Part shown: piece after piece, positions 53,039 through 62,970 of the stretch
How positions within the stretch are numbered: the stretch's first letter is position 1
Layout: each line of letters starts with the position of its first letter
Source of the DNA: Paenibacillus sp. J23TS9
GTDB taxonomy: Bacteria > Bacillota > Bacilli > Paenibacillales > Paenibacillaceae
Length of the DNA: 64,000 nucleotides
Assembly: GCF_018403225.1 (NCBI RefSeq)
Contig: NZ_BOSG01000001.1
Location: forward strand, 2,604,001 to 2,668,000
Direction: 5' to 3'
The notes under the pieces: generated by a model
What the model was told of the DNA's origin: nothing
Seen by the model: the letters and a program-made list of their open reading frames with translations, nothing else
Databases searched by the model: none
Program-made: the position numbers and the translations under genes

Positions 53039-54040
53039 GTGAAGATTGCAGTTTGCGGGTACTACGGTATGGGTAACTTCGGCGATGATCTTTTCTTGCG
53101 AACCCTACAGCAAATCTTCGATAACCATACCGTCTTTCCGTGGAACGGTTATATGAATCCATCCGAGGTGAACCGGGTAATTGTCGGAGGCGGGGACTTG
53201 ATTACGCCTTATTCCTTCAATTCCTATTATTTTCCGAAGGAGCTTATCCATCATCCGCTTTGGGTTTATGGTGTGGGCATCGTAGATCAATATCCGGAAG
53301 AAACATGGCCTAAAGAACAGGTCGACCGTTACAGAGACTATATCAGCAGGGCGAACAGAGCCGTTTTCCGTGACAAGAGGTCAGCCGATATCGCGACCAA
53401 AGCAAAGTTTCATTCCCATGTCCAGCATGCGCAGGATATTGTGTTTGCTTATGATGAACAAGATTACCCTGTCCGTGCTTATTCCAATCGTCCTACAATC
53501 GGGATATGCGTGTTCTCCTACCCGTCATTCCCTTTTGAAAACATGGTCCGGCTCTCACAGCATTTGCTGAAAAAAGGGTATCATTTGCTTTTTATCCCCG
53601 TCATTAATCATCCTACCAACATGTATTCAGACCTCTCAACCTGTCAAAAGCTGCTCTCCCGGATCAAGGAGCTAAATCCCAAGGCCTCTGCCGAGACGCT
53701 TCCAATGCTAATGGAGCTCGACTTGACCTATAACTATATCCAGCATGTGGACTATTTGATCACGTACAAGCTTCATCCCGCCATTGCAGCATTGCGTGCA
53801 GGCAAACCGGTTTTTGCACTGAGCAAGATGAATAAGGTTTGGAGTTTACTCGAGTCCTTTGGCATGGAAAAGTACTTCTGCGACTATCTGCTGCCTTTTG
53901 AGACAATCAAAAACCGGGTGGATGAATTTTTGGCGCATGGTGCTTCCCAAGTGAAACTGCAGGCTGCCTCGATCCGATCAGCTGAGCTTGACAGCTTGCG
54001 GCAGCTTGCAGCGCTCAAAAAAGAAATAGAAGCTTTTTAG
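53039..54040 (+). CDS. Polysaccharide pyruvyl transferase family protein
   Basis: The 333-residue protein starts with a GTG behind AGGAGGAATGAATCC. It carries the family N terminus KIAVCGYYGMGNFGDDLFLRTL and DLITPYSF. The C-terminal half has YLITYKLHPAIAALRAGKPVFALSKMNKV, the conserved HPAIAALRAG-type active region. CsaB-type homologues add ketal pyruvate to cell-wall polymers, which anchors S-layer proteins. Whether this one does so is inference. It lies 29 bases after the glycosyltransferase. Confidence 0.88.
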   Translation: MKIAVCGYYGMGNFGDDLFLRTLQQIFDNHTVFPWNGYMNPSEVNRVIVGGGDLITPYSFNSYYFPKELIHHPLWVYGVGIVDQYPEETWPKEQVDRYRDYISRANRAVFRDKRSADIATKAKFHSHVQHAQDIVFAYDEQDYPVRAYSNRPTIGICVFSYPSFPFENMVRLSQHLLKKGYHLLFIPVINHPTNMYSDLSTCQKLLSRIKELNPKASAETLPMLMELDLTYNYIQHVDYLITYKLHPAIAALRAGKPVFALSKMNKVWSLLESFGMEKYFCDYLLPFETIKNRVDEFLAHGASQVKLQAASIRSAELDSLRQLAALKKEIEAF

Positions 54041-54074
54041 TAAAGCAAAAGCCATTAATCGATAAGGAGGAGAT

Positions 54075-54503
54075 ATGTGGATGTGGTTCTTTTGGAAGAA
54101 CAGTCATGTATACAAATCAATCCGGGAGCTTGAGCATCAGGTTCACCATTTGGAGCATGAAGTCCAGCATCTGAAAAAACAGCTGCATCATGTTCAGGAG
54201 GGGCTTCAGCAGCTGCATTACCTGAAGGAACAGATTCTTCTGCTCTCAGAAAAGGTCAAGAAACTGGAGACACTTGAGCTTCGCGTTGAAAAACTGGAAG
54301 ATCAGCTCCTCACCGGGCTGACGGAAAATCCGGAGCTTGAGACTTTTCTTAAGCATAAAATCGGAATGAAGGTTCGGATTGAAACGACCGGAACATCTTT
54401 GCAGGGAATCATTCTCGCTGTAGCTGCGGATGCGGTTGAGCTTCGGGAAGCAAACGGCGATCTGGTGATCATCCCGTTCAGCCACATTAATTCGGTTCAG
54501 TAA
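54075..54503 (+). CDS. Coiled-coil protein with C-terminal Sm-like fold
   Basis: The 142-residue protein opens with an aromatic MWMWFFWKN and then an uninterrupted Gln/His/Leu/Glu-rich coiled coil (about residues 14-85) with many LEHEVQHL-type heptads. The C-terminal 50 residues form an Sm-like small beta-barrel: IGMKVRIETTGTSLQGIILAV, then LVIIPFSHINSV. I recognise no family with certainty. AAGGAGGAGAT precedes the ATG; M3 (54081) is an alternative start. Confidence 0.72.
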   Translation: MWMWFFWKNSHVYKSIRELEHQVHHLEHEVQHLKKQLHHVQEGLQQLHYLKEQILLLSEKVKKLETLELRVEKLEDQLLTGLTENPELETFLKHKIGMKVRIETTGTSLQGIILAVAADAVELREANGDLVIIPFSHINSVQ

Positions 54504-54518
54504 GGAGGTTAACAGTTC

Positions 54519-54722
54519 ATGGATTTTAAAGAGTTAGTTCGGGGCTATACAGGGTCGGAGGTTGAAATCATGACATCGGGGGATCTGATCGTCGGTACAC
54601 TGATTTCTGTTAATAAGGCTTCCCTGATGATGAAAATACCTCCCATTATGTACGGTCCTCCGGGGGAAATTGCTCTTATTCCGCTTCGTTCGATAGAGTT
54701 TGTACGGGTATTGACCGATTGA
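54519..54722 (+). CDS. Small Sm-like protein
   Basis: The 67-residue protein is essentially the same small beta-barrel as the C terminus of the preceding protein: GSEVEIMTSGDLIVGTLISVNKASLMM, then EIALIPLRSIEFVRVL. The matched pattern VxIxTxGxxxxGxI...IPxxxIxxV suggests the two are paralogous and may co-assemble. AAGGAGG lies before the ATG. A clear terminator follows. Confidence 0.78.
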   Translation: MDFKELVRGYTGSEVEIMTSGDLIVGTLISVNKASLMMKIPPIMYGPPGEIALIPLRSIEFVRVLTD

Positions 54723-54724
54723 AC

Positions 54725-54756
54725 AAAAGGATGGCATTCCTGCCATCCTTTTTGTG
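54725..54756 (+). terminator. Intrinsic terminator of the GT/Sm-like cassette
   Basis: AAAAGGATGGCA (54725-54736) pairs with TGCCATCCTTTT (54741-54752) across a four-base loop and is followed by T residues. It begins two bases after the last stop of the cassette. Confidence 0.93.
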
Positions 54757-54875
54757 TTTCCATAGACTTTTCAGAATACTCAAATACCGGCTTCACTCGG
54801 TGTTTCCCACTCTCCATAAAGAAAAAGAATGAGATCAGGATGCTCCTGCTCATACAGTAGAATAGCCGGAACTGT

Positions 54876-54946
54876 TCAAAAAAAGACTTTGCACCAGCAG
54901 AGCGGTTCTCCATGATGGAAAACGAGCTTCTCTATGGGCAAAGTCT
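54876..54946 (-). terminator. Terminator downstream of ftsY
   Basis: AGACTTTGC (54884-54892) pairs with GCAAAGTCT (54938-54946), and the minus-strand RNA continues TTTTTTTGA. The 45-base interior may fold as a second hairpin. It starts 16 bases after the ftsY stop. Confidence 0.82.
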
Positions 54947-54961
54947 TGTATAATTCGCTGC

Positions 54962-55981
54962 CTATTGTTCCTGCTCATCCTGATTCTCGGTCTCAGGAAT
55001 CAGCTCTTCTTCCTGGATCAACCCGGCAAAGAGAGCATGCACGAATTGCTGGGAATCAAACGGCTGCAGATCTTCCATTTTCTCGCCGAGGCCCACAAAT
55101 TTCACCGGTAGATTCAGCTCTTGGCGGATGGCTACCACAATACCACCTTTGGCTGTACCATCCAGCTTCGTAAGCACGAGTCCTGTAACACCACTCTTCT
55201 CACCAAAGAGTTTTGCTTGATTCAGTGCATTTTGTCCAGTGGTTGCATCCAGCACCATCAGTACTTCATGCGGCGCACCCGGAATTTCACGCTGGATGAC
55301 GCGGAAGATTTTATTGAGTTCTTCCATCAGGTTGGATTTATTCTGCAGGCGTCCTGCCGTATCACAGATCAGGATATCCGCTTGGCGCTGCTTTGCAGCT
55401 TGCACAGCATCGAACATGACTGCAGCAGGATCCGATCCTGCATGCTGCTTAATAACCTCAACGCCTGCACGTTCACCCCATACCTCGAGCTGCTCAATGG
55501 CCCCTGCTCGGAAGGTGTCGCCGGCAGCAAGCAGAACCTTTTTGCCCTCCTGCTTGAAACGGTGTGCAAGCTTGCCGATCGTCGTTGTTTTCCCGACGCC
55601 ATTAACGCCAACGAACAGGATAACAGTGATGCCATCCGGGTTCATGCGAATTTCATTGTCGTCATCGCCGCGCAGCAATTCCATCAGCTTTTGGGAGAGA
55701 ATAGGCTGCAGCTCAGCCGCATTTTCGATCCGCTGCTTTTTCACTTCAGCGCGCAGATCTTCGATCAGCTCCATCACCGTGTTCACGCCCACGTCGGCAC
55801 CAATCAAAATCTCCTCAAGTTCCTCGTAAAATTCCTCGTCGATCTTTTTACGGCGAACCATGAGGTCGGTCACCTTCTCGACAAACCCTTTACGGGTTTT
55901 CTCCAGTCCATCACGGAACTTGTTCGTGACGGATTCTGTTTTGCTGGAAATGCTCTCTTTCAGCTTTTTAAAAAAGCTCAT
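54962..55981 (-). CDS. ftsY: SRP receptor FtsY
   Basis: FtsY receives SRP-ribosome complexes at the membrane. The 339-residue protein has a short N-terminal basic helix, an N domain and a G domain: P-loop GVNGVGKTTTIGKLA, DTFRAGAIEQLEVWG, DTAGRLQNKSNLMEEL and TKLDGTAKGGIVVAI. The acidic C-terminal tail (EEELIPETENQDEQEQ) is unusual in placement but common in the group. It lies 32 bases after smc. Confidence 0.98.
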   Translation of the reverse strand: MSFFKKLKESISSKTESVTNKFRDGLEKTRKGFVEKVTDLMVRRKKIDEEFYEELEEILIGADVGVNTVMELIEDLRAEVKKQRIENAAELQPILSQKLMELLRGDDDNEIRMNPDGITVILFVGVNGVGKTTTIGKLAHRFKQEGKKVLLAAGDTFRAGAIEQLEVWGERAGVEVIKQHAGSDPAAVMFDAVQAAKQRQADILICDTAGRLQNKSNLMEELNKIFRVIQREIPGAPHEVLMVLDATTGQNALNQAKLFGEKSGVTGLVLTKLDGTAKGGIVVAIRQELNLPVKFVGLGEKMEDLQPFDSQQFVHALFAGLIQEEELIPETENQDEQEQ

Positions 55982-56013
55982 ATGTCTCCTCCATCTCTAT
56001 CGCATTTTTGCCG

Positions 56014-59000
56014 TTAGGCTATTTCAGCTTCTTCATTTTCCAGTCGGACGGATACCAGCTTGGATACCCCGCCTTCTTCCATCGTGACTCCATACAGAAC
56101 ATCCGCTTCTTCCATCGTGCCCTTACGGTGTGTAACGACGATAAACTGCGTTTGCTCGGAAAATTCCCGTAAATATTGGGCAAATCGAACGACGTTAGCT
56201 TCATCTAGAGCCGCTTCGACTTCATCCAGTACACAGAACGGCACCGGCTTGACCTGAAGAATGGCGAAAAGAAGCGCCATGGCAGTCAAAGCCCGTTCAC
56301 CGCCGGACAACAGCTGCAAGTTCTGAAGCTTTTTGCCTGGCGGTTGTGCGACGATATCGATGCCCGTCTCAAGCAGATGATCCGGATCAAGCAGCACCAA
56401 ATCGGCGCGTCCGCCGCCGAAAAGCTTCACAAATACGGTACCGAATTCATGACGGATGGCATCAAAGGTGACCTTGAAACGCTTGGACATTTCATCGTCC
56501 ATTTCCCGTATGACTTCATACAGCGTCGTTTTGGCTTCAACCAGATCCTCTTTTTGCTCACTGAGGAACAGGTAACGCTCGTTGACACGCTGATACTCCT
56601 CTATAGCTCCCAGGTTCACATCGCCCAAAGCAGTGATGCCCCGCTTCAGTTCACGGACTTCAGCCTGCACGCCAGGAACATCATCCGGAATCGGATATCT
56701 CATCTTGGCCAGCTCATAGCTCAGCTCGTAATCCTCGCTCAGCTTCCTGAGTATGTTCTCCAGCTCCACATCGAGCCGGTTCACCCCGATCTCCGTTTGC
56801 CGAAGCTGATCTTCCACGGCTTTGAGCCGGGTACGCTGCTCTTTCGTTTCACTTTCATCCTGTTCCAGCTTCTTCGAAAGCTGCATACGGGCAGCACGTT
56901 TGAAATCCAGCTGTTCGGAGGCTTGCTCCTTCTTCAGCTTGTACCGGTTAAGATCCTCAATTTGCTGGATGGATTCCTTCGCGTTGGTTTCCAGATCAGC
57001 TTCAATGGATGCCAGCAAAGTCTTCGACTGCCGCAATTCTTTATCCTGAGAGCTGAAATCGCTTTGCATCCGCCGCAGCTGTTCTTCCCAAGAGAAGCAT
57101 TCCTGATCCAGCTTGCCTTCGCGTACTTTGAGCTGGGTAAGTTGGGTTTGGAGCTCCTCCTTAGCCGACTCGCTTGCCTTGCGGGCGAACTCGGCAGCCT
57201 GTATCGCCTGATGCGTCGATTTCTCTTCTTCTTCAAGCTGCGCAAGCTTCTTCACCGCATCATCGCGTGTCTTCTGAAGCTCCTGACTTTCCTCATTAAA
57301 GCCACTTTTCTCCTGCCCTGCAGTTTCCACTTGTTCAAGAACATGCCGAAGCTCATGCTCCAGCTGCTTTAGATCGCCGGACAGGGACTGTTCTTCGATC
57401 CGCTTTTCATCTCCGGATTGACGAAGCTCGTCCAGCTTCTCCTGTGTCTCGGTCAGCTGGGACTTCACATCCTGGATGCTTTGAATCAGCTTGCGAAGCT
57501 GGGCTTCCGTATCCGAAATCTCCTGATCCAGCTGGTCGAGCTGGCGCTTGCGTCCGAGCAGGCTGCTATTCTTCTTATGCTGACTGCCACCCGTCATCGA
57601 ACCACCTGCATTGACCACATCGCCTTCGAGTGTTACAACACGGTAGCGGTACTGGCAGCGGGCTGCGATTTTATTCGCAACTTCCAGACTTTCAGCCAGG
57701 ATGACATTGCCAAGCAGGCTTCCGACAACCGGAGCATACTTGTTATCATATTGGACGAGATCGGCTGCGATACCGACAAAGCCTTCGACACCTTCTACCA
57801 TGGAACTATCGCCGGAAGAAATATTCCGGGCACGGATGACATCCAGCGGCAGAAAGGTTGCTCGGCCGAGCTGACGCTGCTTCAAGAAGGCAATCGCTTG
57901 GCGCGATACCGCCTCATTGTCCATAACCACATGCTGAAGCGATGCCCCAAGCGCAGTTTCCACAGCGAGCTCCAGACGTTCCGGAACCCGGACCAAGTCG
58001 GCGACTGCTCCGTGAACACCGTTCAGTACGGATTTACGTGCAGCCTTCAGCACTTCCTTAACGCCCAGCATGAAGCCGTCGAAATCATCCGCCATTTCCT
58101 TCATGGTGTCGCGGCGGGAGATTTGAGCTTCCCGCTTTTGTTCCCACTTACGAAGCATGCCCTGACTTTCATCAAGCAGTCGCTGCATGGACTGATAGCG
58201 TTCGCTTTCGGTTATGTAGCTGCCGCGAAGATCGCGGATCTCCTGGCCGAGCTTTTCAACAGTCGCATCCAACTGCTGTTTGCGGCCCATCAGCTCTTCC
58301 TTCTTACCTTCCCATTTGCCGGTTTCCTCATCAGCACGGTTCATCCGGCGGGCGAGTGATTCCTGCTGCTGATCCGTATAACGGATTTCGTTCCTGGCCT
58401 GAGCCATTTGGTTCATCAGCTCGAGGAGATTGCCCTTCAGGCTTTCCTCCTGCTGCTGGCTGATTCCCCCGGTTATGCCAACGAGTTTGGCTTCTTCAAC
58501 AGAAAGCTGATCCCGCAGCTGCTTCAGTTCCTCCTGGGAAGCCTCCAGCTTGGTTTTCAGCAGCGCGATTTCCGCTTTTCTGTCTTCAAACCTCTCATCA
58601 CCGGTATTTAGCGATCCTGCAAGTTGTTCCCGGTTTGCTTCCAGATTACGTTTGCGTTCACGCAGCACTTCCGCGTAGCCTTCACTTTTTTCATAAGCTT
58701 CGCTATATTGCAGCAGCTCACCCTGCAGCGTCTCGACTTCTGTCTCCAGCTTTCGCAGGGCTGCGCGGTCACTCTCCAGCTTGGCATCATGAGCTGATAC
58801 AACGGTGGATAGCTGCAGCTGTTCCTCCTGCAAAACGGATAACTTGGCGTTTGCTTCGCTCCAAGCCGCATGGATCTGTTCAATTTGGTAGACATAAAGT
58901 GAAATTTCTTTATTCTTGAGCTGCTCGCGCAGCTGTTTATAGTGGATCGCCTTTTCCGACTGTTCCTTGAGCGGACCAATCTGATCCTCCAGTTCAGTCA

Positions 59001-59583
59001 CCAGGTCATGGATACGAAGCAGATTCTGCTCGGTTTCATCAAGCTTGCGAACCGCATCCTTTTTCCGGGACTTATATTTTACAATTCCAGAAGCTTCTTC
59101 AAAAATTCCTCTGCGATCCTCTGACCGCGTACTTAATATTTCCTCAATCCGGCCTTGTCCAATAATGGAGTATGCTTCCTTGCCAATGCCGGTATCCATG
59201 AACAGTTCCGTTATATCTTTAAGCCTGCAGGACTGCTTGTTGATAAAATATTCGCTGTCCCCGCTGCGATGCACACGGCGTGTAACTGTGACCTCGTTAA
59301 AGTCCAGAGACAAAGCATGGTCTTCATTATCCAGCGTCAGCGACACTTCGCCGAAATTAACAGCTTTGCGCGCATCGCTTCCTGCAAAAATAATGTCCTC
59401 CATCTTTCCTCCGCGCAGCGATTTGGCGCTTTGTTCTCCAAGAACCCAGCGGATGCCGTCGGAAATGTTGCTTTTGCCGCTGCCATTCGGACCTACGACC
59501 GCTGTGATGCCGCGGACAAACTCCATTTCAGTCTTGTCGGCAAACGATTTAAAACCCGCTAATTCAATCCGCTTCAAAAACAT
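56014..59583 (-). CDS. smc: Chromosome partition protein SMC
   Basis: SMC is the ATPase of bacterial condensin. From the ATG at 59583 it has 1189 residues, the usual length. The N-terminal head has GPNGSGKSNISDGIRWVLGE. Long coiled coils flank a hinge at about residues 520-640 (GVHGAVADLVRVPERLELAVE; GDVVNAGGSMTGGS). The C-terminal head has the signature LSGGERALTAMALLFAILQ and Walker B FCVLDEVEAALDEANV. The frame extends to 59694, but MFLKRIELAGFKSFADK is the conserved start. Confidence 0.98.
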   Translation of the reverse strand: MFLKRIELAGFKSFADKTEMEFVRGITAVVGPNGSGKSNISDGIRWVLGEQSAKSLRGGKMEDIIFAGSDARKAVNFGEVSLTLDNEDHALSLDFNEVTVTRRVHRSGDSEYFINKQSCRLKDITELFMDTGIGKEAYSIIGQGRIEEILSTRSEDRRGIFEEASGIVKYKSRKKDAVRKLDETEQNLLRIHDLVTELEDQIGPLKEQSEKAIHYKQLREQLKNKEISLYVYQIEQIHAAWSEANAKLSVLQEEQLQLSTVVSAHDAKLESDRAALRKLETEVETLQGELLQYSEAYEKSEGYAEVLRERKRNLEANREQLAGSLNTGDERFEDRKAEIALLKTKLEASQEELKQLRDQLSVEEAKLVGITGGISQQQEESLKGNLLELMNQMAQARNEIRYTDQQQESLARRMNRADEETGKWEGKKEELMGRKQQLDATVEKLGQEIRDLRGSYITESERYQSMQRLLDESQGMLRKWEQKREAQISRRDTMKEMADDFDGFMLGVKEVLKAARKSVLNGVHGAVADLVRVPERLELAVETALGASLQHVVMDNEAVSRQAIAFLKQRQLGRATFLPLDVIRARNISSGDSSMVEGVEGFVGIAADLVQYDNKYAPVVGSLLGNVILAESLEVANKIAARCQYRYRVVTLEGDVVNAGGSMTGGSQHKKNSSLLGRKRQLDQLDQEISDTEAQLRKLIQSIQDVKSQLTETQEKLDELRQSGDEKRIEEQSLSGDLKQLEHELRHVLEQVETAGQEKSGFNEESQELQKTRDDAVKKLAQLEEEEKSTHQAIQAAEFARKASESAKEELQTQLTQLKVREGKLDQECFSWEEQLRRMQSDFSSQDKELRQSKTLLASIEADLETNAKESIQQIEDLNRYKLKKEQASEQLDFKRAARMQLSKKLEQDESETKEQRTRLKAVEDQLRQTEIGVNRLDVELENILRKLSEDYELSYELAKMRYPIPDDVPGVQAEVRELKRGITALGDVNLGAIEEYQRVNERYLFLSEQKEDLVEAKTTLYEVIREMDDEMSKRFKVTFDAIRHEFGTVFVKLFGGGRADLVLLDPDHLLETGIDIVAQPPGKKLQNLQLLSGGERALTAMALLFAILQVKPVPFCVLDEVEAALDEANVVRFAQYLREFSEQTQFIVVTHRKGTMEEADVLYGVTMEEGGVSKLVSVRLENEEAEIA

Positions 59584-59661
59584 ATTTCCCAAATCACCTC
59601 TAAACCTTATAATACCATAACCCCGCGCTATGTAGGAGTTTAGCCGGTTGAACAACGAAGA

Positions 59662-59722
59662 AAGAGCAAAAAGCAGTCTGAAGGCTACTGCCATTCATCT
59701 TTAGCGACTGCTCTTTGCTCTT
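59662..59722 (-). terminator. Long hairpin between rnc and smc
   Basis: AAGAGCAAAAAGCAGTC (59662-59678) pairs with GACTGCTCTTTGCTCTT (59706-59722) with a single mismatch. The minus-strand RNA continues into a U-rich but interrupted tract. It may attenuate read-through from rnc or be an RNase III processing site. Confidence 0.5.
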
Positions 59723-59752
59723 TGTTTGTCCTTGACTATTTACAGGGAGCCG

Positions 59753-60454
59753 TCAAATTTCAGCCAGCTTCAGCTGCTTTAAAGCGACTGCAGCAGCCTG
59801 CTGCTCGGCTTCTTTTTTGGAGCGGCCCGATCCTCTTCCCACACGCTCATTCCCCATATAAACCTCGGAGACAAACTCACGCTCATGCGCCGGACCCCGT
59901 TCTTCCACAATCCGGTATTCCAGAGCGCCCATATTATGATGCTGCGTCAATTCCTGCAGTTCTGTTTTGAAATCGCTCATCTGAAGGTTGCCACCCGCTT
60001 CGACCAGCGGAAAAATATATGCTTCCAAAAATGAACGGGCTGCTTCCAGCCCCTGATCGAGGTACAAGGCTCCAACAAACGATTCAAACACATCTGCAAG
60101 CAAGGCCGGGCGGGTACGCCCGCCAGTAAGCTCTTCACCTTTGCCAAGCAGCACATACTGCCCGAATTCCAGGCTCTCCGCAAACTTCACGAGTGACGGC
60201 TCGCAGACAATGGCCGCGCGCAGCTTTGTCAGCTCACCCTCCGGACGGTTCGGAAAAAGTTGATACAAATATTCGGATACCGTCAGCTCCAGCACAGCGT
60301 CGCCCAGAAACTCCAGACGTTCATTATCCTGCTGCTGGCTAAAGCGGTGTTCGTTGACATAAGAAGCGTGGGTAAAGGCCTGTTTCAGAAGCAGCCGATT
60401 GTGAAATTGGATATGAAGTTTCTGCTGTAACTGCTTCAGATCTCCACTCAACAA
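59753..60454 (-). CDS. rnc: Ribonuclease III
   Basis: RNase III cleaves double-stranded RNA in rRNA maturation and mRNA turnover. The 233-residue protein has the catalytic signature [21 protein letters not shown] at about residues 42-62, the second catalytic Asp/Glu in [19 protein letters not shown], and a C-terminal dsRBD ([11 protein letters not shown] ... [16 protein letters not shown]). The start is a TTG (TTGTTG) after AAGGGGACGAT. It follows fabF by nine bases. Confidence 0.97.
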   Translation of the reverse strand: MLSGDLKQLQQKLHIQFHNRLLLKQAFTHASYVNEHRFSQQQDNERLEFLGDAVLELTVSEYLYQLFPNRPEGELTKLRAAIVCEPSLVKFAESLEFGQYVLLGKGEELTGGRTRPALLADVFESFVGALYLDQGLEAARSFLEAYIFPLVEAGGNLQMSDFKTELQELTQHHNMGALEYRIVEERGPAHEREFVSEVYMGNERVGRGSGRSKKEAEQQAAAVALKQLKLAEI

Positions 60455-60463
60455 ATCGTCCCC

Positions 60464-61702
60464 TTACTCATCGAATTTTTTTAAAATAATCGTGGCGTTA
60501 TGGCCGCCAAAACCAAAAGAGTTGGACATAACAATGTCAAGCTTGGCATCGCGTGCATGGTTCGGCACATAGTCCAGATCACATTCCGGATCCTGGTTGT
60601 CAAGATTGATGGTCGGCGCGATTCTTTGATTCTGCAGCGACAAACCACAAATGACGGCTTCAACACCGCCAGCGGCGCCAAGCAGATGGCCGGTCATCGA
60701 TTTAGTGGAACTCACAGCTACCTTGTAGGCATGCTCTCCCAGAGCCTTCTTGATCGCAATCGTCTCGGAACGGTCACCTACCGGTGTTGAAGTTCCATGA
60801 GCATTAATGTAGTCCACATCTTCCGGCTGGATTCCCGCGTCGCGTATCGCCATCGCCATGCAGCGTGCCGGGCCGTCCGGATCAGGCTCAGTCATATGAT
60901 GCGCATCTCCGCTGAGGCCGTAGCCAAGCACTTCCGCGATAATGTGAGCTCCGCGTTTTTGCGCATGCTCAAGCGACTCGATGACCAGAATGCCAGCACC
61001 TTCGCCCATAATGAATCCATCGCGATCCACATCAAATGGACGGCTTGCCTTCTCGGGTTCATCATTGCGTGTGGACATCGCCCGCATCGCACAGAAGCCT
61101 GCCATCCCTGTTGGACGAATCGTTGCTTCCGCACCACCGCAGATCATGACATCGGCATCCCCGCGCTGAATCAGCTTATATGAATCGCCAATTGCATGTG
61201 ATCCAGTCGCACAAGCCGTCACCGGCGTAGTGTTTGGACCTTTTGCACCGAGCATGATTGACAGCTGGCCGGAAGCCATGTTGGCAATCATCATCGGAAT
61301 AAAGAACGGGCTAACCCGTTTAGGACCTTTTTCGAGCAAAATATTATGCTGGTCTTCCCATGTTCCAAGTCCGCCAATACCCGATCCAATGGAAATTCCC
61401 ACACGGTTGGGGTCAGCATCCTTTTGGATGTCAAGGCCGCTGTGTTCAAGCGCTGCTTTCCCGGCAGTCACGGCAAGCTGGACAAAACGGTCCATTTTAC
61501 GCGCATCCTTACGGTCCATAAAGTCTTCAGGGTTAAAGTCCTTTATCGAAGCAGCTATTTGTGTAGGGTATTCACTGACATCAAAGGATTCGATCCGGGA
61601 GACACCGGATTTACCGGTCATTAAGTTGTTCCAAAACGTATCCAGGTCATGGCCGAGCGACGTCATTACGCCCATTCCGGTTACAACCACTCTATGATTC
61701 AA
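60464..61702 (-). CDS. fabF: Beta-ketoacyl-ACP synthase II
   Basis: FabF condenses malonyl-ACP with acyl-ACP in fatty-acid elongation. The 412-residue protein has [18 protein letters not shown] with the catalytic cysteine near residue 163, and the two catalytic histidines in [13 protein letters not shown] and [13 protein letters not shown]. The start is a TTG seven bases after GAGGTG. It lies after acpP with a 139-base gap. Confidence 0.97.
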   Translation of the reverse strand: MNHRVVVTGMGVMTSLGHDLDTFWNNLMTGKSGVSRIESFDVSEYPTQIAASIKDFNPEDFMDRKDARKMDRFVQLAVTAGKAALEHSGLDIQKDADPNRVGISIGSGIGGLGTWEDQHNILLEKGPKRVSPFFIPMMIANMASGQLSIMLGAKGPNTTPVTACATGSHAIGDSYKLIQRGDADVMICGGAEATIRPTGMAGFCAMRAMSTRNDEPEKASRPFDVDRDGFIMGEGAGILVIESLEHAQKRGAHIIAEVLGYGLSGDAHHMTEPDPDGPARCMAMAIRDAGIQPEDVDYINAHGTSTPVGDRSETIAIKKALGEHAYKVAVSSTKSMTGHLLGAAGGVEAVICGLSLQNQRIAPTINLDNQDPECDLDYVPNHARDAKLDIVMSNSFGFGGHNATIILKKFDE

Positions 61703-61841
61703 ATACTCTCACCTCTATATCGACTGCATGTACCAATGAACCATTGTTCCAATGCAATTATATTCATGTTATTGCTGTTTTCACTTTCAAAAATGAGGAG
61801 AAGTCCCGCCTGTAGAGCAGTACGGGACTTATCAAAATGAC

Positions 61842-62075
61842 TTAGGTATGAGATTGTATGTAATTTACAACTTCACCTACGGTCGTAATTTTCTCTGCAT
61901 CTTCATCAGAGATTTCCAGATCAAATTCGTCTTCCAATTCCATGACTAGTTCAACAACGTCGAGAGAATCAGCACCTAGATCATCTTTAAAAGATGCTTC
62001 CAGTGTTACCTCAGCTTCGTCAGCACCCAAACGATCCACGACGATGCGCTTTACACGCTCCAATACATCGGACAT
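61842..62075 (-). CDS. acpP: Acyl carrier protein
   Basis: ACP carries growing acyl chains. From the ATG at 62075 (GGAGGAGGTGAACCGG upstream) it has 77 residues. The phosphopantetheine site is Ser37 in [19 protein letters not shown]. It is strongly acidic, as expected. It lies between fabG and fabF. Confidence 0.98.
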   Translation of the reverse strand: MSDVLERVKRIVVDRLGADEAEVTLEASFKDDLGADSLDVVELVMELEDEFDLEISDEDAEKITTVGEVVNYIQSHT

Positions 62076-62173
62076 CCGGTTCACCTCCTCCTTGGTATTA
62101 TACGAGAAAAGTTTTCAAAATGCCAGAGGCGATGAAAACGGTTCTCTTTCAGGCTTTCGGCCTGTTTTGGATG

Positions 62174-62923
62174 TTACATATACATGCCGCCGTCTACATG
62201 AAGAGTCTGTCCTGTCATATAGGATGCCCCTTCGGAAGCCAGGAAAACCACAACCTTGGCAATTTCCTCCGGCTGTCCAAGACGGGCGAGCGGAATATCC
62301 TGTATCATCTTCCCTCTCAGCTCTTCCGAAAGCTCGCGGGTCATGTCAGTATCAATGAAGCCCGGAGCCACGCAGTTCACTGTAATGCCGCGGGAGGCAA
62401 GCTCTCGCGCAGAGGATTTCGTCAGGCCAATCACTCCCGCTTTCGCGGCGACGTAATTGGCCTGACCCGCATTACCGAGCACTCCAACAACAGACGATAT
62501 ATTGATAATGCGGCCATAGCGCTGCTTCATCATCGGACGACTGACCGATTTGAGGCAGTTAAATACGCCCTTGAGGTTGGTTTCAATCACTTGATCAAAC
62601 TCTTCCTCTTTCATACGCATAATCAGATTGTCTCTGGTAATGCCAGCGTTATTCACTAGAATATCAATACGGCCAAAAACATGATTCACTTCTTTGATCA
62701 GCTGCTCGGCCTGGTCAGATTGACCCACATTCGCCTGAATGGCAAACGCTTCAACACCAAGCTGTTTGATCTCATCAACTACCGACTGGGCTGCAGCTTC
62801 ACTGCCCGAGTAATTGACGGCTACGTTGGCTCCAGCCTCTGCCAGAGCCAGTGCGATGCTGCGGCCGATTCCGCGGGAAGCACCAGTCACCAGCGCAGCT
62901 TGTCCTTGCAATGGTTTAGACAT
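62174..62923 (-). CDS. fabG: 3-oxoacyl-ACP reductase FabG
   Basis: FabG reduces beta-ketoacyl-ACP using NADPH. The 249-residue short-chain dehydrogenase has the cofactor motif [19 protein letters not shown] (residues 13-31), [10 protein letters not shown], the catalytic Ser143/Tyr157/Lys161 set (SSVVG, YVAAKAG) and the C-terminal [16 protein letters not shown]. It follows fabD by 47 bases. Confidence 0.97.
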   Translation of the reverse strand: MSKPLQGQAALVTGASRGIGRSIALALAEAGANVAVNYSGSEAAAQSVVDEIKQLGVEAFAIQANVGQSDQAEQLIKEVNHVFGRIDILVNNAGITRDNLIMRMKEEEFDQVIETNLKGVFNCLKSVSRPMMKQRYGRIINISSVVGVLGNAGQANYVAAKAGVIGLTKSSARELASRGITVNCVAPGFIDTDMTRELSEELRGKMIQDIPLARLGQPEEIAKVVVFLASEGASYMTGQTLHVDGGMYM

Positions 62924-62970
62924 GCATTATTCTCCTTTCTTCTTGGTATACGGGTTACCATCATGAAGGC

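Noticed and set aside
54075..54320. Short DNA repeats suggesting a tandem array
   Set aside because: They are heptad codons of a coiled coil (CAT/CAG/CTG/GAG), not a nucleotide repeat array.
56344..57372. 342-codon open frame on the plus strand opposite smc
   Set aside because: Leu/Phe/His-rich shadow of coiled-coil codons (Glu, Lys and Gln read backwards).
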